DNA from: Thermomicrobiales bacterium
GTDB lineage: Bacteria; Chloroflexota; Chloroflexia; Thermomicrobiales; CFX8
Direction: 5' to 3'
Length of the DNA stretch: 58,341 nt
Assembly (NCBI GenBank): GCA_023954495.1
Contig: JAMLIA010000011.1
Span: forward strand, 1 to 58,341
The notes under the pieces are model-generated. The model was not told where the DNA came from. It saw only the letters and a program-made list of their open reading frames with translations, and made no database searches. Positions 1 to 9,312 of the stretch are shown in pieces. The first letter of the stretch is position 1; every line of letters starts with the position of its first letter. The position numbers and the translations under genes are program-made.

Positions 1-1
1 T

Positions 2-127
2 TGCCTTGCGTCTGCAATAGTCGCAGCAGGAACGCGGCTGCGCGATTTCGGGGCGAACGACGCACTGCGCGAGGCGAACGCGCGCATCCGCCACGCGTTC
101 AGCGATTCGGCATCCGACGATGCGTGA
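2..127 (+). CDS. C-terminal fragment of an unidentified gene entering from the left
   Basis: An open frame enters at base 2 and ends with TGA at 125-127, giving 41 residues with no internal stop. The tail is rich in Ala and Arg (..RLRDFGANDALREANARI..). The stop overlaps the ATG of the next glycosyltransferase by 8 bases, the same tight coupling seen between the following genes, so this is probably the previous gene of the same glycosyltransferase operon. The fragment is too short to assign a family; a glycosyltransferase or another envelope-sugar enzyme is a guess from context only. Confidence 0.4.
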   Translation, partial: CLASAIVAAGTRLRDFGANDALREANARIRHAFSDSASDDA

Positions 128-875
128 TGACCTGACCGCCATCGTTCTGACGCTGAACGAGGAGAAGCACCTGTCTGGCTGCCTCGCTTCCCTCCAGCGG
201 CTCGACTGCGCGATCCTCGTCCTCGACTCCGGCTCCACGGATCGCACCGTCGCGATCGCTCAGGAGGCTGGTGCGGCGATCGAGGCTCGACCGTTCGATG
301 GCTACGCGAATCAGCGCAACGCTGCGCTGGACATGGTGGACACGCCGTGGGTGCTCTTTCTCGATGCCGACGAACGGCTCACACCGGATGGCTGCAATGA
401 ACTCCTGGCGGTTCTGGACGGTGTTGCGAACGACGTCACTACAGCCCGCATCCCGCGCCGCAACATCGTGTTCGGTCGGGCATTACGCGGCGGTGGCTGG
501 TGGCCCGATCACCAAACACGCCTGCTCAGGCGTGGCGCGGCGGCCTACGATGCGCGACGGCAGGTTCATGAGGTGGTCGAATCGACGGGGCGATCTGTCG
601 ATCTGGCGACACCGCTCATCCACCTTAACTACGAAACCCGCGCCGAGTTCATCGCGAAGCAGCGTCGCTATACGAAACGCGCAGCCAAGCAGGCTGTCTC
701 CGAAGGACACGTGCCGCGCCGCCGTGCCTTTCTCTCAGCGCCGGTTCGCGAGCTTGTTCGCCGCTTCGTCCAGCTGCACGGCTATCGCGACGGCATCATC
801 GGGCTGTTCCTGGCAACCGCGCTCGCCATCGAGCAGGTTCGGTGGGTCTGGCTATGTCGCCGCGGAGCGTTCTGA
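120..875 (+). CDS. Family 2 glycosyltransferase (WaaE/KdtX-like)
   Basis: This is a 251-residue GT-A fold glycosyltransferase that probably adds a sugar from a nucleotide-sugar donor to a cell-surface glycan on the cytoplasmic face. The N-terminus has the GT2 start LTAIVLTLNEEKHLSGCL, then VLDSGSTDRT for nucleotide binding, and FLDADERL (about residues 80-87) carries the DXD-like metal motif. The QRNAAL segment before it is typical of the WaaE/KdtX-like subgroup, which transfers glucose to LPS core in Proteobacteria. The substrate here is unknown because the organism is probably not an LPS producer. The start overlaps the upstream fragment and the stop overlaps the next gene (TGATG), indicating an operon with translational coupling. 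Confidence 0.8.
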   Translation: MRDDLTAIVLTLNEEKHLSGCLASLQRLDCAILVLDSGSTDRTVAIAQEAGAAIEARPFDGYANQRNAALDMVDTPWVLFLDADERLTPDGCNELLAVLDGVANDVTTARIPRRNIVFGRALRGGGWWPDHQTRLLRRGAAAYDARRQVHEVVESTGRSVDLATPLIHLNYETRAEFIAKQRRYTKRAAKQAVSEGHVPRRRAFLSAPVRELVRRFVQLHGYRDGIIGLFLATALAIEQVRWVWLCRRGAF

Positions 876-1816
876 TGGCGGGCAAAGTCGACGCGGTCGT
901 CGTCTCGTATAACGTGCGCGATCTGCTACTCGAATGTCTCGCCTCGTTGATCGGTTCGAAGGCGGCAGGCGAGCTGGCGCGCATCATCGTCGTTGACAAC
1001 GCCAGTAGCGACGGAAGCGCCGAGGCAGCCGGGGCGTTCGACCCGGCGATCGAGGTCATTGAGGCACCGAACGATGGCTACGGGTCGGGCGCAAACGTCG
1101 GCATCGCCGTCAGCGACGCCGAGATGGTGATGGTGCTGAATCCGGACACCGTCGTGCGAGTCGGAGCGATTGCCACGCTGACCGCGTGGCTGGATGCGCA
1201 CCCGGACTTCGCCATCGCCGGGCCGCGATTGGTCCGCCCGGACGGCACGACCCAGTCCAGTCGTCGAACCTTCCCGCGGCCCTACACGCCACTTTTCGAG
1301 AGCTCAATCGTTGAAGAGTGGTGGCCGGGTAATCCTGTGGCCCGCGATTACCATCTGGCAGATAGTGCCGACGACGTGGATCAGGAGGTCGACTGGGTGG
1401 TTGGCGCAGCAGTGCTTGTGCGAAAGATTGCAATTCAGCAAGTCGGAGCATTCGATCCATCGTTTCGCATGTATGCTGAGGAAGTCGAATGGTGCTGGCG
1501 TTTGCGACAACACGGATGGCGGACTAGCTACGTGGCTGCGGCTGAAATCGTCCATCACGAGAGCGCCAGTGCATCACAGGATTTGCCCCGCCGCCTGCGC
1601 GAGTTCGACGACAGTCGCATTCAGCTAACCGAGAGGCTGTTTGGCGCGACCTGGGCACGCCTGGTCAGCATCGGGATTCGGACGGACTACGCCATTCGGC
1701 TGCTGCGCGAATCAGCGAAATGGCTACTGGGTCATCGCCGGGATCTGCGGCGCGCGCGGATGCGATTCTATGCGGACGCGCTTCGGCGCGGCCCACAACG
1801 CCGGGGAGGCGGTTGA
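875..1816 (+). CDS. Family 2 glycosyltransferase (rhamnosyltransferase-like)
   Basis: This GT2 enzyme has about 313 residues. Motifs in order are VVVSYNVRDLLLECL at the N-terminus, IIVVDNASSDGS for donor binding, NDGYGSGANVGI, MVLNPDTVV as the DXD-like site, and MYAEEVEWCWRLRQHGW, the ED-containing segment typical of WcaA/RfbF-type rhamnosyltransferases. I chose ATG 875 because it overlaps the previous stop and has GGAG 7 bases upstream; an upstream in-frame ATG at 842 would lie inside the previous gene. It probably elongates an extracellular polysaccharide together with its neighbours. The acceptor and donor cannot be read from the sequence. Confidence 0.8.
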   Translation: MAGKVDAVVVSYNVRDLLLECLASLIGSKAAGELARIIVVDNASSDGSAEAAGAFDPAIEVIEAPNDGYGSGANVGIAVSDAEMVMVLNPDTVVRVGAIATLTAWLDAHPDFAIAGPRLVRPDGTTQSSRRTFPRPYTPLFESSIVEEWWPGNPVARDYHLADSADDVDQEVDWVVGAAVLVRKIAIQQVGAFDPSFRMYAEEVEWCWRLRQHGWRTSYVAAAEIVHHESASASQDLPRRLREFDDSRIQLTERLFGATWARLVSIGIRTDYAIRLLRESAKWLLGHRRDLRRARMRFYADALRRGPQRRGGG

Positions 1817-2913
1817 TGGCGGGCACCCACGTGCTGCTCGTAACTGGCGAGTATCCTCCGACGCCGGGCGGCGTCGGGGATTACACGGACAATTTGCGCA
1901 GTGCCTTGAGCCAGGCTGGCATCGGCGCAACCGCCTATGCACCGGCGAGCGGCGGCAGCCCGCACGTCGTCGAATACGGCAAATGGGGTTGGCGCGCGGC
2001 GCGTCGTGTCGGGCGCGTTGCACGGCACGCAGGCGCTGACGTCATTCACATTCAATACCAATCCGGCGCGTTCGACATGCATCCCTCGACCAACATGCTG
2101 CCGTGGATGCTGCGGAAGTCGTACCCGGTCATAACAACGTTCCACGATCTGCGGCCGCCGTACCTGTTTCCGAAGGCCTCATTCATTCGGCGATTCACGA
2201 TGTTGCGTATGGCGCGCACGTCGTCACAGGTCGTCGTGACCAATCCATTCGACGCGGGAACGCTGACGAACGCGGGCATCGAGGTTGTCGAAATCCCGAT
2301 CGGGCCGAATCTGCCGGCACCGGACACCGCAGCAACGCCGGACATGAACGTGGTCGGCTTCTTCGGCTTTCCCAGCCGGGCGAAAGGCATCGTCGAGCTG
2401 ATTGAGGCAATCGGACTGATCGACTCGCGTCGCCGACCGAACCTGCTGCTCATTGGCGATCTCGGTACGCCATCGCCCAACAATGACCTCGTGGCGCTGG
2501 CCGATATCGAGCGGCTGGCAGGACAGAACGAGGTCACCATCAACCAGACCGGCTACCTGTCCGCGCAGGACGCGAGCAACGCACTGGCGAGCGTCGGCGC
2601 GATTGCGCTGCCGTTCCAGCGCGGCGCGAGCTTGCGGAGTGGCTCGCTGCTGGCAGCGCTACAGGCCGGGCGGCCCGTCATCGCCACCGCCCCTCCACGA
2701 GCTGAGGCGCTTCGCGACCTCGGATCGCTGCCGCAATTGCTCTCGATCCCGCGCGGCGATACCGGCAAACTGTGGGACGCGATCGAGTCGGCGCTCTCGT
2801 CACCATTCGCCGCGGTGCCGCTGCCGGAGCGCTTCGACTGGTCGGTGATTGCCAGCGCGCACGGCGATCTGTATCGGTCAGTCATCGACCAGTGGGAACG
2901 CGACCGTCGATGA
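1816..2913 (+). CDS. Family 4 (GT-B) glycosyltransferase
   Basis: This is a 365-residue GT-B fold glycosyltransferase. The N-terminal acceptor domain has the glycine-rich loop TGEYPPTPGGVGDYT; DVIHIQYQSG and ITTFHDLRPP are typical of GT4 enzymes. The C-terminal donor domain starts near VVGFFGFPSRAKGIVELIEAI, and an RGASLRSGSLLAAL segment occupies the place of the usual E-x7-E motif, so the donor site is diverged. ATG 1816 overlaps the upstream TGA and is preceded by a strong GGGGAGG ribosome site at 1803-1809, which decides the start. It is the third gene of the sugar-transfer operon. Confidence 0.8.
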   Translation: MAGTHVLLVTGEYPPTPGGVGDYTDNLRSALSQAGIGATAYAPASGGSPHVVEYGKWGWRAARRVGRVARHAGADVIHIQYQSGAFDMHPSTNMLPWMLRKSYPVITTFHDLRPPYLFPKASFIRRFTMLRMARTSSQVVVTNPFDAGTLTNAGIEVVEIPIGPNLPAPDTAATPDMNVVGFFGFPSRAKGIVELIEAIGLIDSRRRPNLLLIGDLGTPSPNNDLVALADIERLAGQNEVTINQTGYLSAQDASNALASVGAIALPFQRGASLRSGSLLAALQAGRPVIATAPPRAEALRDLGSLPQLLSIPRGDTGKLWDAIESALSSPFAAVPLPERFDWSVIASAHGDLYRSVIDQWERDRR

Positions 2914-4445
2914 CGGCGATCCCCCGACCGGACACTGGGCAACGCACACGTTTGCAAGAGGCGATCGCGGCCCACGCGACACTGCTGCACTACCTTGCGC
3001 TCTCCATCATCATCGCGATCGGTGCGTGGTTGCGGCTGACCGGACTCCGTCGGCAAAGCCTCTGGTTCGACGAAGTCGACGTTGTGGTGCGCGCCCAGCG
3101 ACCGTTCGATCAGGTGATCCATACTTTCGTTGCTGCCGGGGAGAACGGACCGGTCTACAACCTGATGCTGGCGATCTGGATTCGGGTCGCCGGAATCTCG
3201 GAAATCGCTGTGCGATTTCCGTCGGCTGTTGCGGGAGTCCTGACGATCCCGTTGCTGTACATCCTCGCCCGTCGAGTAGCCGGGAACCGCGCCGGTTTGC
3301 TGGCAGCCGGCCTCCTCGCCATCTCGCCGTATCATCTCTGGTACTCGCAGGAAGCGAAGATGTACACGCTCGTCGTGCTGGCGGCGGTGGCGTCGAGCCT
3401 CTTGCTGGTTGAGGCACTCGCCCGCAACCGCGCACTCTGGTGGATCGGCTACGTTCTGGCGACGACCGCGATGTTCTACCTCCACGTCGCGACCGTGCTG
3501 GTGTTCGTCGGTCAGTCGCTCTACGTCGTGCTGAACCGTCGCCAGTGGCGCGGACGCGAGCGCGGCTGGCTGCTGGCAGCGGCGGCGCTAACGCTGCCGT
3601 ATCTGCCGATCGCCGTCTGGGCCATGCGTGTCGTAGGAGGCGGTGCCCCGACCTGGCAGCCGACCGTCGGTATCTGGGACGCCATCAGCATCCTCAGCAT
3701 CAAGATGGCGGTGAACAGATCGACGACAGACGTTGAGCGCTGGGGCGCGGCGCTGTACGCCCTGCTGGCCATCAGCGGCGTCTACGTGCTCTGGCGCAGA
3801 CGCCAGCCGCAGCGCTGGTGGCTGCTCGTTGGATTGCTCGTCGTCGTCCCGATCGTGGGACTCTGGGCAGTGTCGCTGCGGCAATCGGTCTTCTCCGACC
3901 GCTATGCAATCGTCGCTCTGCCCGCTTACCTCATTCTGGTCGCGGCAGCAGTGGCGGCCACGCTGGCATCCAGACGCGGCTGGGTGCTTGGCGTGCTGGC
4001 GGTGTTCGCACTTGTGACGTTCGCCTGGCAACCGATCCGCGACGTGAACCGGACCTACTCGGCAGTGAAAGAGGACTGGCGCTCAGCCTACGCCGACATC
4101 GCCCGGCGCGGTGAACCGGGTGACGTCATCATTGTCCACCCCGGCTACATACTCACGACGCTCGACTACTACTCCCAACGTGAGCCGCTCCTGAAGCAGT
4201 ATCCGGTAGCCACGATCCCGACCTTCAAGGTCAAGTGGTTGACTCGTGACCTGATGATCCAGCAGATTCACGATCAGGTAGCGGGCGCGCAACGCATCTG
4301 GTTCGTGCAGTCTACAGACCGCATACCCGCCGAAGACCCGGACGACACCCTGAGATCATGGCTGATGTCGACCGGAACCGTTCTGTACGACCACAAGGTG
4401 ACGGGCGTCCGCGTCACCCTGTTTGAGATGCCGGAAGGCTGGTAG
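2910..4445 (+). CDS. GT39/ArnT-like polytopic membrane glycosyltransferase
   Basis: This 511-residue integral membrane protein belongs to the dolichyl-phosphate-mannose / ArnT-like GT-C group, which uses polyprenyl-phosphate sugars on the outer face of the membrane. After the first membrane helix (ALSIIIAIGAWLRL) comes LRRQSLWFDEVDVV, whose acidic residues in the first external loop are the expected catalytic site. Roughly nine to ten further hydrophobic segments follow, then a soluble C-terminal domain. The start ATG overlaps the previous stop (ATGA). It probably places a sugar on a lipid, protein or glycan made by the upstream enzymes; the exact acceptor is unknown. Confidence 0.75.
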   Translation: MTAIPRPDTGQRTRLQEAIAAHATLLHYLALSIIIAIGAWLRLTGLRRQSLWFDEVDVVVRAQRPFDQVIHTFVAAGENGPVYNLMLAIWIRVAGISEIAVRFPSAVAGVLTIPLLYILARRVAGNRAGLLAAGLLAISPYHLWYSQEAKMYTLVVLAAVASSLLLVEALARNRALWWIGYVLATTAMFYLHVATVLVFVGQSLYVVLNRRQWRGRERGWLLAAAALTLPYLPIAVWAMRVVGGGAPTWQPTVGIWDAISILSIKMAVNRSTTDVERWGAALYALLAISGVYVLWRRRQPQRWWLLVGLLVVVPIVGLWAVSLRQSVFSDRYAIVALPAYLILVAAAVAATLASRRGWVLGVLAVFALVTFAWQPIRDVNRTYSAVKEDWRSAYADIARRGEPGDVIIVHPGYILTTLDYYSQREPLLKQYPVATIPTFKVKWLTRDLMIQQIHDQVAGAQRIWFVQSTDRIPAEDPDDTLRSWLMSTGTVLYDHKVTGVRVTLFEMPEGW

Positions 4446-4571
4446 CGCTGACCTGTCGTCGTGCCCAATGGTCACGACTACGTCCGATGTCGCCCCTTTT
4501 CAATCACACGCATCTGTGGCTTACTCCTGTACGTACACGTACGTACGCTTCTTGAAGGGGGTCCGCGGCGG

Positions 4572-5666
4572 ATGCGGGGCATTGTCGTTAGCTTGGTAGT
4601 GTTCCTGATTGTCACAGGAGCGTTGCTCTATCGCACCTCGGCGCAGGGCAATGACACTGCGATCGCAACACCGACGACTCCGGCGCTGGTCGCAATCCCA
4701 ACGAACACACCTGCTACCTCGGCGGCGACACCAACCGCTCGTCGCAGCCTGAGCCAGACGCAGGTTGAGCGGCTTCCGTCGACCGCAACGGCGACAACAC
4801 AGATTGAGACAGAGCCGACGCCGGAGCCGACAGAGGCCGCTCCCGTTCAGGAAATCGCCACAGTCGTCCAGAGTGATGAGCCTGCAGACGACATCATCGA
4901 GGCCGACTTTGAAGAAGCGGACGTCGTGGAAGACGAAGTCGACGAGTCGGACGAGAGCAGCGATCTGCATCTGGCGGGTGCCGCGACTGCGGACGACGCG
5001 CTCCACTCTGGCATCTGGGCAGACGCGATTCACACGATCGACGGCGGTGTGATGGCGATGGTCCTGCCGGAATCAGCCAATGTGCGCTCAGCGCCAACAA
5101 CCGATGCACCGGTTGTCACCGAGCTGCTCGCCGGGTGGCCGATCACGCTTTACGGTGCCGAGATCGGAGAAATGGCCAGCGGAACAGACGTCTGGTACCG
5201 AACCTGGTCGGGGAGCTACCTGTCGGCAGCGACGGTGGGGCCATTTGTAGCACCGACACCGGACGAGACGTACTCTGGTCACTGGGTAGATGTCGATCTG
5301 ACGACCAATTACGCAATCGCCTATGTCGACTCGACACCGGTGTACGCGGCAATCACGATCACCGGCAAGCCGGGCTTCGAGACGCCGACCGGCACCTACA
5401 CGATTTTTCGCCGCGTCGAGTCGGACACGCTCGACAGCTCAACGACCGGCATCGCCGCCGGAGATGCCGAGTCGTATCTGATTTCGGATGTGCCGCACGT
5501 CCAGTACTTCGCCGATGGCGGGTTCGCGCTGCACGCCAATTACTGGAGCGATCCGTGGGAGTATGGGTATGACCGGAGTCACGGCTGCGTCAACCTGATG
5601 CCCGAGGATGCCGCCTGGTTCTGGAACTTCCTCTCGATCGGCTCGGCAGTCTCAATCCACTACTAG
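4572..5666 (+). CDS. Secreted L,D-transpeptidase (YkuD) with SH3-like domain
   Basis: This 364-residue exported protein probably makes 3-3 peptidoglycan cross-links or anchors proteins to the wall. A signal anchor (IVVSLVVFLIVTGALLY) begins the chain, followed by a Thr/Pro/Ala-rich then very acidic linker (about residues 30-150), an SH3b-like domain (residues ~165-230, ANVRSAPTTDAPVVTELLAG) and a C-terminal YkuD domain. The catalytic motif is complete: FALHANYW followed by SHGCVNL with the nucleophilic Cys. ATG 4572 is chosen because the signal peptide starts there and AGGGGG lies about 10 bases upstream. Its stop codon overlaps the stop of the convergent yggT gene. Confidence 0.85.
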   Translation: MRGIVVSLVVFLIVTGALLYRTSAQGNDTAIATPTTPALVAIPTNTPATSAATPTARRSLSQTQVERLPSTATATTQIETEPTPEPTEAAPVQEIATVVQSDEPADDIIEADFEEADVVEDEVDESDESSDLHLAGAATADDALHSGIWADAIHTIDGGVMAMVLPESANVRSAPTTDAPVVTELLAGWPITLYGAEIGEMASGTDVWYRTWSGSYLSAATVGPFVAPTPDETYSGHWVDVDLTTNYAIAYVDSTPVYAAITITGKPGFETPTGTYTIFRRVESDTLDSSTTGIAAGDAESYLISDVPHVQYFADGGFALHANYWSDPWEYGYDRSHGCVNLMPEDAAWFWNFLSIGSAVSIHY

Positions 5667-5980
5667 CCGATCTGCATCCGCACCAGCATCTGGCGCAGGA
5701 TCTGCAGGAGCAGGATGGCGAAGATCGGCGAGATGTCGATCATGCCAATACGCGGAACGACCGACCGGATCGGGCCAACGATCGGTTCAGTTAGTTCATT
5801 GAGAAAGCGCGAAATAGGGTTCGTACCCTGTGGATCTACCCAGGAAATCAGTGCGCGACCGATAATGGCATAGGTCATTATCTGGAGAAACGTCGCCGCA
5901 ATGTCGAAGATCAGCGCCACAAGCGGCACCTTACTGTAATCAGGCTCAACATAGAGAAGCGTCGGCGGGCAATAGTCCAC
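5663..5980 (-). CDS. yggT: YggT family membrane protein
   Basis: This is a small integral membrane protein of up to 105 residues from a GTG start. YggT proteins (sometimes linked to division or osmotic stress) contain two hydrophobic segments separated by a conserved loop. Here the first is LVALIFDIAATFLQIMTYAI, and the loop LISWVDPQGTNPISRFLNELTEPI has the family hallmark, with the second segment IFAILLLQIL after GPIRSVVPRIG. A shorter start at an internal GTG (VPLVALIF) would fit the family length better. It lies downstream of obg on the same strand, with its stop overlapping that of the L,D-transpeptidase. Confidence 0.85.
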   Translation of the reverse strand: MDYCPPTLLYVEPDYSKVPLVALIFDIAATFLQIMTYAIIGRALISWVDPQGTNPISRFLNELTEPIVGPIRSVVPRIGMIDISPIFAILLLQILRQMLVRMQIG

Positions 5981-6045
5981 ACCGACACTTGAATCATATC
6001 AAGTTGACTGTTACGGAACCGCCGGAGATTTGCAGAAAGCCGCGC

Positions 6046-7476
6046 TTAGCGCTTCCGCTGCTGTGCAGTGCGGCCCTTCTGGCGTCGGCGGTGACCGGAC
6101 TTCACGATCTCGCCCTCGAAGCTGTCTTCGAGACGCTGGCGATGGGTGCGGCGCTCGCGATCCAGCTCGTCGTCTTCGACCGCTGCCTGATCCCAGATCA
6201 GTTCGGCATCGCCGATGTGAACGGTATCGCCCGGCTCAACGCCGAGCGCTTCGAGCTGGGCGGAAATGCCTGATGCCTCCAGAATGCGCTGGAAGCGATC
6301 CGCTGCATCATCACTGGCGAAGTCCGTCATCGCCAGCGTGCGCTCGATCTTGCGGCCGGTAACGGAGTAGTGATGCCGTGACAGGCGCTCAGCCTCCCAG
6401 AGGTCCTCGTTTTCCGTTTCGAGTGTGTACACACGTCGGGTCTCCGGCGGAACAAGATCGGCCAACTTCGGAATGTCACGCAGGCGTTCGTAGATCGCGA
6501 ACATCATTTCCTTGACGCCCTCGCCGGTCACGCCGGAGATCTCGAACACACGCTCAACACGATCATCAAGTGCCTCGTGGAGCAACGGCATGAGCACCTG
6601 CGTATCCGGCAGATCGATCTTATTGATCGCCAGAAAGCGTGGCTTATCGCCGAGCTCGTCCGAATAAGCGCGCAGCTCCTGATCGATTATGTCGAAATCC
6701 TGAATCGGGTCGCGATCTTCCATGCCGCCCGAACCGTCGATTACATGCAGCAGCAAGCGGGTTCGCTCGACGTGGCGCAGGAACTCGTGACCCAGGCCAA
6801 CGCCCTCGGCCGCACCCTCGATGAGCCCAGGGATGTCAGCCAGCACGAATGTATCGCCACGGCGTCCACCAACCTCGACCACACCGAGATTTGGCTCCAG
6901 CGTCGTAAACGGATAATCGGCGATCTTCGGCTTGGCGGCACTGGCGGCAGCCAGCAACGTGGACTTGCCCGCGTTCGGGAAGCCAACCAGCCCAACGTCC
7001 GCGATCAGCTTGAGCTCCAGCCGAATCCAGCGCTCTTCGCCCGGTTCGCCTAGCTCGGAAATCCGCGGCGCCTGCCGCGTGGACGTCGTGAAGTGGGCAT
7101 TGCCCAGCCCGCCCTTGCCGCCGCGAGCGATGATGAGCTCGTCGTCTGGCTCGATCAGGTCGGCGATCGGTTCGTCGGTCTCATCATCAATGACGATCGT
7201 GCCGGCGGGCACGTCAACGTAGACCGTCTCACCAGTCTTGCCATACATGTTCTGATGGCGACCGGCCTGGCCATGCCCGGCGCGGAAGTGCGAGGTGTAC
7301 TGGAACGGCAGAAGCGTCGCCATTTGCGGATCGACGCGCAGCACGACGTTGCCGCCGCGACCGCCATCACCGCCGTCCGGCCCGCCCATCGGGACGAACT
7401 TCTCGCGGCGGAACGACACGACCCCACGGCCGCCGTTCCCTGCCGTCACTCGAATGCGTGCACGATCGACGAGCAA
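6046..7476 (-). CDS. obgE: Obg/CgtA GTPase
   Basis: This essential GTPase acts in late 50S ribosome assembly and growth control. The 476 residues show the glycine-rich Obg domain (RIRVTAGNGGRGVVSFRREK, then GGDGGRGGNVV), a G domain with GFPNAGKSTLLAA (G1), DIPGLIEGA (G3) and NKIDLPD (G4), and a C-terminal OCT domain that is present in only part of the family (from about residue 345, ending before a basic tail RRRQKGRTAQQRKR). It lies between rpoD upstream and yggT downstream on the minus strand. No terminator is visible in the 106-base gap to rpoD, so co-transcription is possible. Confidence 0.95.
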   Translation of the reverse strand: MLVDRARIRVTAGNGGRGVVSFRREKFVPMGGPDGGDGGRGGNVVLRVDPQMATLLPFQYTSHFRAGHGQAGRHQNMYGKTGETVYVDVPAGTIVIDDETDEPIADLIEPDDELIIARGGKGGLGNAHFTTSTRQAPRISELGEPGEERWIRLELKLIADVGLVGFPNAGKSTLLAAASAAKPKIADYPFTTLEPNLGVVEVGGRRGDTFVLADIPGLIEGAAEGVGLGHEFLRHVERTRLLLHVIDGSGGMEDRDPIQDFDIIDQELRAYSDELGDKPRFLAINKIDLPDTQVLMPLLHEALDDRVERVFEISGVTGEGVKEMMFAIYERLRDIPKLADLVPPETRRVYTLETENEDLWEAERLSRHHYSVTGRKIERTLAMTDFASDDAADRFQRILEASGISAQLEALGVEPGDTVHIGDAELIWDQAAVEDDELDRERRTHRQRLEDSFEGEIVKSGHRRRQKGRTAQQRKR

Positions 7477-7582
7477 CCGTTAGTCTCCTTTAGCGCACTG
7501 CTCCAATGTGCGGGCACCTGCCGCAGCAACAAGCCTGCCACAACCGGCCACCCTGCACCTGTCTCTGCTTGTGCGGACGGGC

Positions 7583-9112
7583 TTACTCCAGATAGTCGCG
7601 CAGTTGCCGCGACTTTGTTGGGTGGCGCAGCTTGCGGAGCGCCTTTGCCTCGATCTGCCGGATGCGCTCGCGGGTGACGCCGAACTCTTTGCCGACCTCT
7701 TCGAGCGTGCGGCTGCGCCCGTCTTCCAGACCGAACCGCAGCTCCAGCACGCGCCGCTCGCGGTCCGAGAGCTGGCTGAGCACACTCTCCATCTGCTCTT
7801 TGAGCATTTGCTGCGAGGCGGCATCAGCAGGGGCTAGCGCCTTCTGGTCCTCGATAAAGTCGCCGAGGTTGGAATCCTCTTCCTCACCGATCGGCATGTC
7901 GATTGACACTGGCTCCTGCGAGATCTTCTGGATGTCGCGGACCTTCTCCGGGGTCAGATCCATCTCGCGGGCGATTTCATCCGAGGTCGGCTCGCGACCC
8001 AGCTCCTGCTGGAGCCGACGAGAGGTGCGAATCAGCCGGTTGATTGTCTCGACCATGTGAACAGGTATGCGGATCGTCCGCGCCTGATCGGCGATTGCGC
8101 GTGTGATCGCCTGCCGAATCCACCAGGTGGCATAGGTCGAGAACTTGAAGCCCTTGTGATGCTGGAACTTTTCGACTGCCCGAATCAGACCGAGATTGCC
8201 CTCCTGGACCAGATCGAGCATCGACATGCCACGACCGACATACTTCTTGGCCACGCTGACAACCAACCGCAGATTTGCTTCGGTCAGCTTGCCGCGTGCC
8301 AGATCTCCGCGCACGATCATCTGGGAATAGGTCGTGGCGAGCTGCAACGAGGTGGCAGTCAGCAGGACCACCGCCTCCTCCTGATCGAGGGTGGCATCAG
8401 ACGCTTCGATGCGCTGTTGAACTTCGCGCGGCAGCAGCTCCCATTCGACGCGGCGACGCCGAAGCTCTTCTTCCAACGCATCGGTGGTCATCCCGAAGCC
8501 GTCTGCAACCGATTTCAGCAGCGCCTCAGGTAGCTGGGTGACAGGCAGCACGGCTGCCAGCATGCGCGGTTTGGTTGTGGCAGGCTGATCTGGATACGCC
8601 TCAGCGAAGAGGACATCAACGAACCGCCAACCCTCGGTGAATGTGAAGAAGATTGACCGAGCGATCTGTTCGGTGGAGCTGTGAATCGTCGAGGCGATGC
8701 TCTGCTCTTCGCCATCCACGTTGCCCTCGTGGATCTGATGCGCAACGCGGACAAGATGATCTCGCTGCTCCATTGCTCGCGCGAGGTCAACTTCCTGCTC
8801 GGCGGTCAGCAGCGGCACGCGACCGATCTCGCGCAGATACATGCGAACAGGGTCGTCCAGACTGACGCCTGATAGATCGATATCGGCAAGGCGCGTCTCA
8901 AACAATGCGTCCAGCGAGTTCGTCGTCTTCTCAACTTCGACCAAGCCGGATTCGGGCGGCGTTGAATCATCCGTGGGCTGGCTCTCGCGCGTGATAGTGA
9001 TACCCACCTCCGTCAATCGAGTTTCGATGGCGTCAAGGGTTGCGGGGTCAGCGTCCGGATCCATCTCCTTGCTCAGATCATCCCAACTCAGGTGGCCCGC
9101 GCTGACGGCCAT
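7583..9112 (-). CDS. rpoD: Primary RNA polymerase sigma factor (RpoD/SigA)
   Basis: This is the housekeeping sigma-70 factor. At 509 residues it shows part of region 1.1 ([17 protein letters not shown]..), region 1.2 ([17 protein letters not shown]), regions 2.1-2.4 ([34 protein letters not shown]), region 3 and region 4.2 ([18 protein letters not shown]). The first in-frame ATG is at 9112, but the frame stays open upstream to a TAA near 9260, and the residues just before it (DLVEKIVA) look like a normal part of region 1.1. No ATG, GTG or TTG lies in that extension. A GTG at 9242 with a good GGGAGAG site is out of frame, so a one-base sequence error at the 5' end is likely. Confidence 0.93.
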   Translation of the reverse strand: MAVSAGHLSWDDLSKEMDPDADPATLDAIETRLTEVGITITRESQPTDDSTPPESGLVEVEKTTNSLDALFETRLADIDLSGVSLDDPVRMYLREIGRVPLLTAEQEVDLARAMEQRDHLVRVAHQIHEGNVDGEEQSIASTIHSSTEQIARSIFFTFTEGWRFVDVLFAEAYPDQPATTKPRMLAAVLPVTQLPEALLKSVADGFGMTTDALEEELRRRRVEWELLPREVQQRIEASDATLDQEEAVVLLTATSLQLATTYSQMIVRGDLARGKLTEANLRLVVSVAKKYVGRGMSMLDLVQEGNLGLIRAVEKFQHHKGFKFSTYATWWIRQAITRAIADQARTIRIPVHMVETINRLIRTSRRLQQELGREPTSDEIAREMDLTPEKVRDIQKISQEPVSIDMPIGEEEDSNLGDFIEDQKALAPADAASQQMLKEQMESVLSQLSDRERRVLELRFGLEDGRSRTLEEVGKEFGVTRERIRQIEAKALRKLRHPTKSRQLRDYLE

Positions 9113-9312
9113 TGCGACGATCTTCTCGACGAGGTCAGATCGAACGTCAGCGCTGGTCGCCCGCGCATCCTGCGCGGGACGTGATGCCGATCGGTTCTGT
9201 GGCGTATTCGGCTTGCGGGGCTCGAAGGATGTCGTCTGGCACGGGTGCTCTCCCTGGGATTACCTGGGGCGGTGCGAATTGAGTGTGACCTTCGGTGTTG
9301 TAGTCGGTTCAG

